The translations under genes were made by a program, and so were the position numbers. Shown here piece by piece: positions 58,687-64,000 of a stretch of DNA of 64,000 nt (positions within the stretch are counted from its first letter, which is position 1; every line of letters begins with the position of its first letter). This DNA comes from Cardinalis cardinalis. Lineage: Eukaryota; Chordata; Aves; Passeriformes; Cardinalidae. Location: NCBI GenBank assembly GCA_014549065.1, contig JACDOX010000017.1, positions 8,238,808-8,302,807 on the forward strand, in the 5' to 3' direction. The notes under the pieces are model-generated. The model worked only from the letters and a program-made list of their open reading frames with translations, was not told the DNA's origin and made no database searches.

Positions 58687-61600
58687 AAGAAAGACAAAGT
58701 TCTCTTTTCACCCATTCTCAGCTCTATGCTTGACAAAGAGGACAAACTGATAGGGCATCTACAGAAAAATCTACTGAACAAGTGTCTTGGTTTTCTTTAT
58801 ATTCTAGCAGTTCTACAGAGTTAGAGAAATGCAGTCTCCAGCTCTGCCAGTGTGATGTTCTTCACAGAAGAAAAAGGAAATACGCACATCCGTAAATTTC
58901 AGCAGTAGAAGAAGTTTAAGGGTGCTGTCACCTCCTCCATTGTATATACAGCTTGGTAAATAAGGGAGAGGGAGTGTGCTCTTGGCAAAACCATTCGGCA
59001 TTCTGTGCCCAGCCTTCCCTCCTGAAATAAAATACAATGCTCAGTTTTTAACTCTGGTTGTTTGATGTATGGCTCTGTTCTACCTCATCATTCTAGTATG
59101 ATTCAACAATCATTAGAGAGAAATTCTTCTGTTTAAATCCTTTACTGCAACAGAAGCAAATATCTTACTTTTAGAAAACACATTTCTTAAAGATAAAATA
59201 CAATTCTACAATACTCTTTCAGATAGATTTGCCATAAGTCAGATACCCTTGTTCAAATAATGGACTATGAACCTAATTTATCTTGTGCCTTCAAGAAGTA
59301 CAGAACTTGCTCTTATTAAGGTGCTCCATTATGAGAGTCTGTGGCTGGTACAATGAATTGTTTTTCAGCTGTGCTGTGGTTGCCATTATAAGTCTTCTGG
59401 TTGAATGAAAAGGCAATTAAGGGGGAAAGTATTTAACAAGAGACCAAAACAAAATGATACACTTTTAAGGACACATCANGATTACAGTGACATTTAGAGT
59501 GTCATTCAGCTAAAATAAAATAACAATATAGAACTGCACAGGACTGGCAACAGTGACAGGAACAAACCTATTAACTTAGGAGAAAAAAAGCCACTTCATG
59601 CTGTAATAATACCTTTAAGTCACAAACATTTTCTCCCACTTCGTTTTCACTCCTCACTAAATTACAAGTGTATGCAAGAACAAATATAAGTTTCTTATTG
59701 AAATGACCTTATCAAATCTATATCTGGATGATTGACATACTTAGATGGAGTTTTCTANTGTTCTGTTTTAAAAGACAAGCTTCCTTTAAAATTCCAAGTT
59801 TTAAATATATCATTCAAATTTTGAGGAAACTACTAGACTGCATAATAAAACCAGAAAAACCCTCCAAGTTCTTCTATTACTTAAAGTATATAAGTCAGTC
59901 CAGCGTGAGGAAACAGTCCTTGTGCTATGCAAAAATACAGTATTCAAATATGACAGCACTGGATAGCACTCTATGCTGTAAAAAAAGTAAGCAGAAGTAA
60001 AGAAAAGCAAAGCTATGAAATGCTTTAATAGTGGCTCTTCCTGTTAAAGCTGGATTACACAAAGTACAGTGTAGGTCACCTGAGGTGTAAACACCTGAGA
60101 TTTTACTTAGGTTTTGCCTAAGGAGTCATCAAATCATATCCAATTTTTGGTCCTCAACATCAATGTTTCAGCAAGGTACTCTTAAGAGCTGGTGNATCTG
60201 ATACTACCTGTAGTAAGCCAGTTTTGTGCTTTATTCTGTTTGCCTGTTGACTCTTATTTGACATTNAAACGTTGCTTGCTCATTTAATTTNCTGTTAGTT
60301 CCAGAAATTAAACCAAACTAGTTTTCAGCAAAAATTCTGGTTTTTAAAAAGTTGTGTCTGAGTGCAACTTGCATTCATCTCTGTGTTAATTTCTGCTGCC
60401 TTCAATGCCATTTCTTCATCTCTTTCCCAGCACCCTACAGGAGGCCTTGTTGGAAGAGACAGCAATATCAGAGCTTCTGGTTTTGCTTTGNTTTTGCTTC
60501 TAATTCAACTGAAGGCAATAAATAACAATTCAAGAGAGTGGCATCTGAAACTTTCCTTCCTCCCCTTAGCAGCAGTATTGCTGTGAAAGGCAGCTACAGA
60601 GTACCTGTTAAAGTCTCTTTTTCTTCAAAAAAAACCAGAAACTGTAATTAATGAACAAATCTCATGAGCTGCCCTTAGCAGGCATATCTTTCTTGAACAA
60701 TTTTTCTGGACTTTAGTGTAAAGCCAAGAAAAGTTCCATCTGGCCCTTTCTGTTCTCTCCCACCCCAAAGTTCCAACCCAGCTGTGAAGTTGCTCTGTTG
60801 CTCACACTGAGTAGGGGTCATGTAGGACAGTTCTTAATGACTAACAGGTTTTTCAGGTTTATCAATATGCTCATTTTAAAAAACGTCTTGCAAAAAGTTT
60901 AACTCACAACACCACTGACAAGAGTTTCTCTCTGTAGATGTTTTACTTGANTTGCCGCAGAGCAAGTGAAGGGGAAATTAATTGTGATTGCAGAAACATC
61001 ATGGGACCAATTCACATCTGACATGACTCAAATTCCACTGAAAGTGTGAGAANATCTCTATGAACACTGGGTATGGCATTTCGCAAGGAGCAGAAAGAGC
61101 TTTTAGAATTATTTGCCTACATCAGGTAAATCATTTAAAAACTAGGAGATAGTATAAAAAGGACCCACATTGCTTAAGTCAGAAAAAAAAATGCTTTCTA
61201 TTGTTACTGTTAAAGAAACTACAGATCAAAAAGGTGAGGGAAAAGCAGAAGTTTTTTTTACCCATATTAACAAAAGGATACATTTAAAATGAATTTTTTA
61301 ATTATGTGAGGAAATAATACACTGATGTAGTGGTNTTGAAATATCAGAAATTAAAAGGCAAGCCTGAACTGCAACCTAGAGTTTTTAGAGCCGTCTCAGA
61401 GCTTGGAGAATTCATAAACCAAGTACACCTTCTGACATAACTATAAAATGTGGTATAAAGCCTAGGAAAAAATAGCCATCTTGAAAGGGTAACAGCACTT
61501 TTATGAGAATTTCAACTGCACCATGGCAACATCAACCCGTCAAAGCAAATGAAGAGCAGTAAAAGTAAAATTAAAAATGATGAAGGGGACACCAGCTTGC

Positions 61601-64000
61601 TAACAGCTTTCCAAGCTGTAAAGCTTTCAAATATTATCTCTTCATTGGTTTGTTCAATCACACATGCTGGTTACCAAGCTTTATCATATTATGCATCTTT
61701 TCCATCACTGCAGACTGCCAGGTTTTGATGGACCTAGAGTGAAAAAATAAAAAAATCTTTTCCCTCTCGGTGCTCACCCCTCCTTCCCCCTTATTGGTTC
61801 TTCTCCACTGGTGCATATTGCCTAAATAGTGACACCCCTTCATATTAGCCAAAGATACAGAAATTATGAGAGTGTTCAAAGTACTTCTGGCCACTACAGC
61901 TTTCCATTCCTGTCTCCTTGCTTCAGCCACGTGCTCCAGAGCCTGTCCCCACGGCTTTCAAACCCCAGACTAGGTTTGGCTGCTCTCTCAGGTGGGCCAC
62001 GTATCACAGCACCCATGGCTTAGAAAACCNCTCTTCAAAGGTTTTATCACCTGCAAATAGCAACTTCTGAGTTTGCAACTCATTCACTGTCTTACTGTGA
62101 ATTTGTTTTATTCAGTTCCTTGAAGCGCTCAGAGATANTTTCTGTGCAAGACTCAAATGCAAATGTAGAGTTACGTGTGCTGTGTGCATTGAGTTTGAAT
62201 CTCATATCTGCTGCACAGGNCTTGGTAAAGAAGTAAAAGCTCAGTCTCTCTGATCCATTTAATAGCATCTCACAATAAATATTTCTACATTAAAGAGCCA
62301 CAGCTTTCTGCCTGGGCCTTTGCTCCTGTGATTCCTTTCATTTTTTATTAGCTGCAACATGATTCATGTTTTAATAACTTTCTCATTTAAAAATAGCATT
62401 AAATCAGATCATAAACATTGTATATATGTTTCATTGTCATTAAAAAGACCTTATTCTGCAAAAAAGGTGTACTTAAAAAGAACATTAATAAAGTTATAAG
62501 TAGATGGGGCTTTCTAAATTAAAATCAGTCATTAAAGGACCTCTATCTTTCAAAGCAGAGAATTATCAACATGTAGATTGCTGAAAATGTAGCATATCAC
62601 AGTTTCTTTTGGGGCCGAAAGTGCTTGGACACTTTTATATTTAAGTTGTCATTAAAAGAAAGGACATTGCATGCATGCATGGTTTATTTCAAGGCCAAGA
62701 TATAAAGAGCAATATCTTTTTTCTTTTTTTTTTTAACTTTTGTTTGTTTGTTTCTGGAGAGAAAATTTTTGTTATTTTCTCCAACCAGTCAGATCAGTAG
62801 TATGACCTCCATGGCAGNGTATGGATGAACTCCAAAAAAGAACACTGCAGGTAGTTAGAACTTTATCAAACCTAATGGGATATAAATGGTCTTTTTTTCC
62901 TTTTTGGTCCTACAAGGTTATAACCTGGGAGCCACAAGGTATAGTAATTGTAGCCATATCAGAAAATAATGCAAAGTAGGACAAAGTTTAGAGTAGGGTT
63001 TCTACTCCAGGCCAAACCTTGCTAAACTGAAACTTATTATATCTTCTTTTCCTCAGGAAAACTCCTTTTTTTTTCTGGTGCAAATTAGAAAAATAAAGCA
63101 AGTTATCATCTCTATAATACTTGATAGNTTATGCCTATGAAAGCAGACAGTTGCTTATCAGTATCCTGGATCTGGCATTGCTGAGCTAAAGGAGACCTCC
63201 AGATNGACCAGGATCTGCTCCTCCAGGATCTTCCTGCCCCAGCGAAACCTGAGAGCACCCTGACTCATTACAACTGCTGCACCACTGTCCTGAACACTCC
63301 CTGCCATTTAGTCTAAACAAGTCTCTATAAAACTTTTACAATGAAGCAGAACTACAGCATGGGCCCAGAGATCTGNAAGCAATTTCCCTTAACAGGTTAC
63401 TGAAGTTAATAGAAATTTGTTTGTATTAATGTATTTGGATCAGAAAAGTAATGAAAAGCTATTGTATTATCTATATTCTGAGATAAAATTGCACTCACAC
63501 AGTCAGCACAGTACCTCTTCTTAGGGACTAATACTCCAGCAAGAGTATTTAAAAAATGCTAATGAATGTTTAATAATTCAATGAATGTTTGCAACTCCTG
63601 TGAAAAACACATTCAGGGATGTCTTTCTTTCTGGTTTTTCATTGATGTCAAACTAGATTCAACCACTATTTTTACAGAAGGGTATTACAAACTTGTCCAA
63701 AGATACAAGCACTCACAAAATGTGTAACTTACAACATGTTTCAAGAAAAAAAAATAATAGATTTGAGATCAAATTGTCTGGGTAAGGAAAAGAAAGCATG
63801 TTTGTTCATTACATTTAGCAACAGAGATCTGCTCTCTTGCAAGTGCCTTGAATATAAACAAAAGTGTAATCTATTTTCAAATTCGGAGAAACCAAATCTT
63901 TTTTTAGGCTTTTTTGCATGTATGTTTGATTTATCTTGCATCACAAAAGAATGTACTCCTTGTGCAGACCAGTAGCTTCCTTTTCTACCAAGACTCTCAG

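Larger units (their letters stand above)
54076..64000. other. Downstream sequence without recognised genes, part 2
   Basis: No recognisable exon, RNA gene or interspersed repeat. Small structures are a 22-bp tandem duplication at 56132-56175, a short hairpin with a nine-A loop at 58662-58686, an A/C tract near 54380-54405 and a GCATGCATGCATGG run near 62668. ORFs of 60 to 95 codons occur at the density expected by chance. The interval may be intergenic or an intron of a neighbouring gene; the sequence does not decide. Confidence 0.7.

Noticed and set aside
41000..64000. Search for minus-strand exons of a convergent neighbour such as LRMDA, which follows KCNMA1 in mammals
   Set aside because: No leucine-rich repeat or other recognisable exon was found. 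The neighbour's terminal exon may lie beyond the window.

Overview
The window is vertebrate nuclear DNA, almost certainly from a bird. The base is AT-rich, interspersed repeats are few, and the one clearly recognisable transposon is a 5'-truncated CR1 LINE, the commonest avian retroposon. Many isolated single Ns and one 28-base N run mark it as a draft assembly. It is not microbial: there are no operons, CRISPR arrays or dense ORFs. Nearly all the short ORFs are chance readings of intron and intergenic DNA.

Positions 1 to about 40,920 hold the 3' part of one gene on the + strand, KCNMA1 (Slo1, the large-conductance calcium- and voltage-activated BK potassium channel). Eight coding exons are resolved to the base from protein identity, GT/AG sites and phase continuity: 18149-18262, 18954-19037 (alternative cassette), 21422-21552 (calcium bowl), 28558-28752, 30318-30436, 32182-32406, 34489-34517 (29-nt microexon) and 40171-40325 (terminal). 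They encode the linker and most of the RCK2 domain plus the distal cytoplasmic tail. The first 18 kb is intron. The channel's membrane core, RCK1 and any STREX exon lie upstream of the window.

The most informative structure is the 3'-end splice logic. Reading through the donor after 32406 gives a short tail ending in ERL. Including the 29-nt microexon gives the long tail ending in VEDEC. Skipping it shifts frame into the same terminal exon and stops after EMVYR. A tandem NAGNAG acceptor at the terminal exon adds or removes one residue in either frame. All three C-terminal types known in BK channels can be read here.

Positions of about 40,930 to 64,000 are downstream intergenic DNA, or intron of a neighbour that could not be identified. 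No exon, RNA gene or further transposon was recognised there, only simple repeats, small duplications, a few conserved-looking stretches and unassigned ORFs. No clearly new biological system was found. The best leads are candidate unannotated KCNMA1 exons, a perfect 22-bp palindrome with paired RUNX-like sites, and several enhancer-like intronic blocks.
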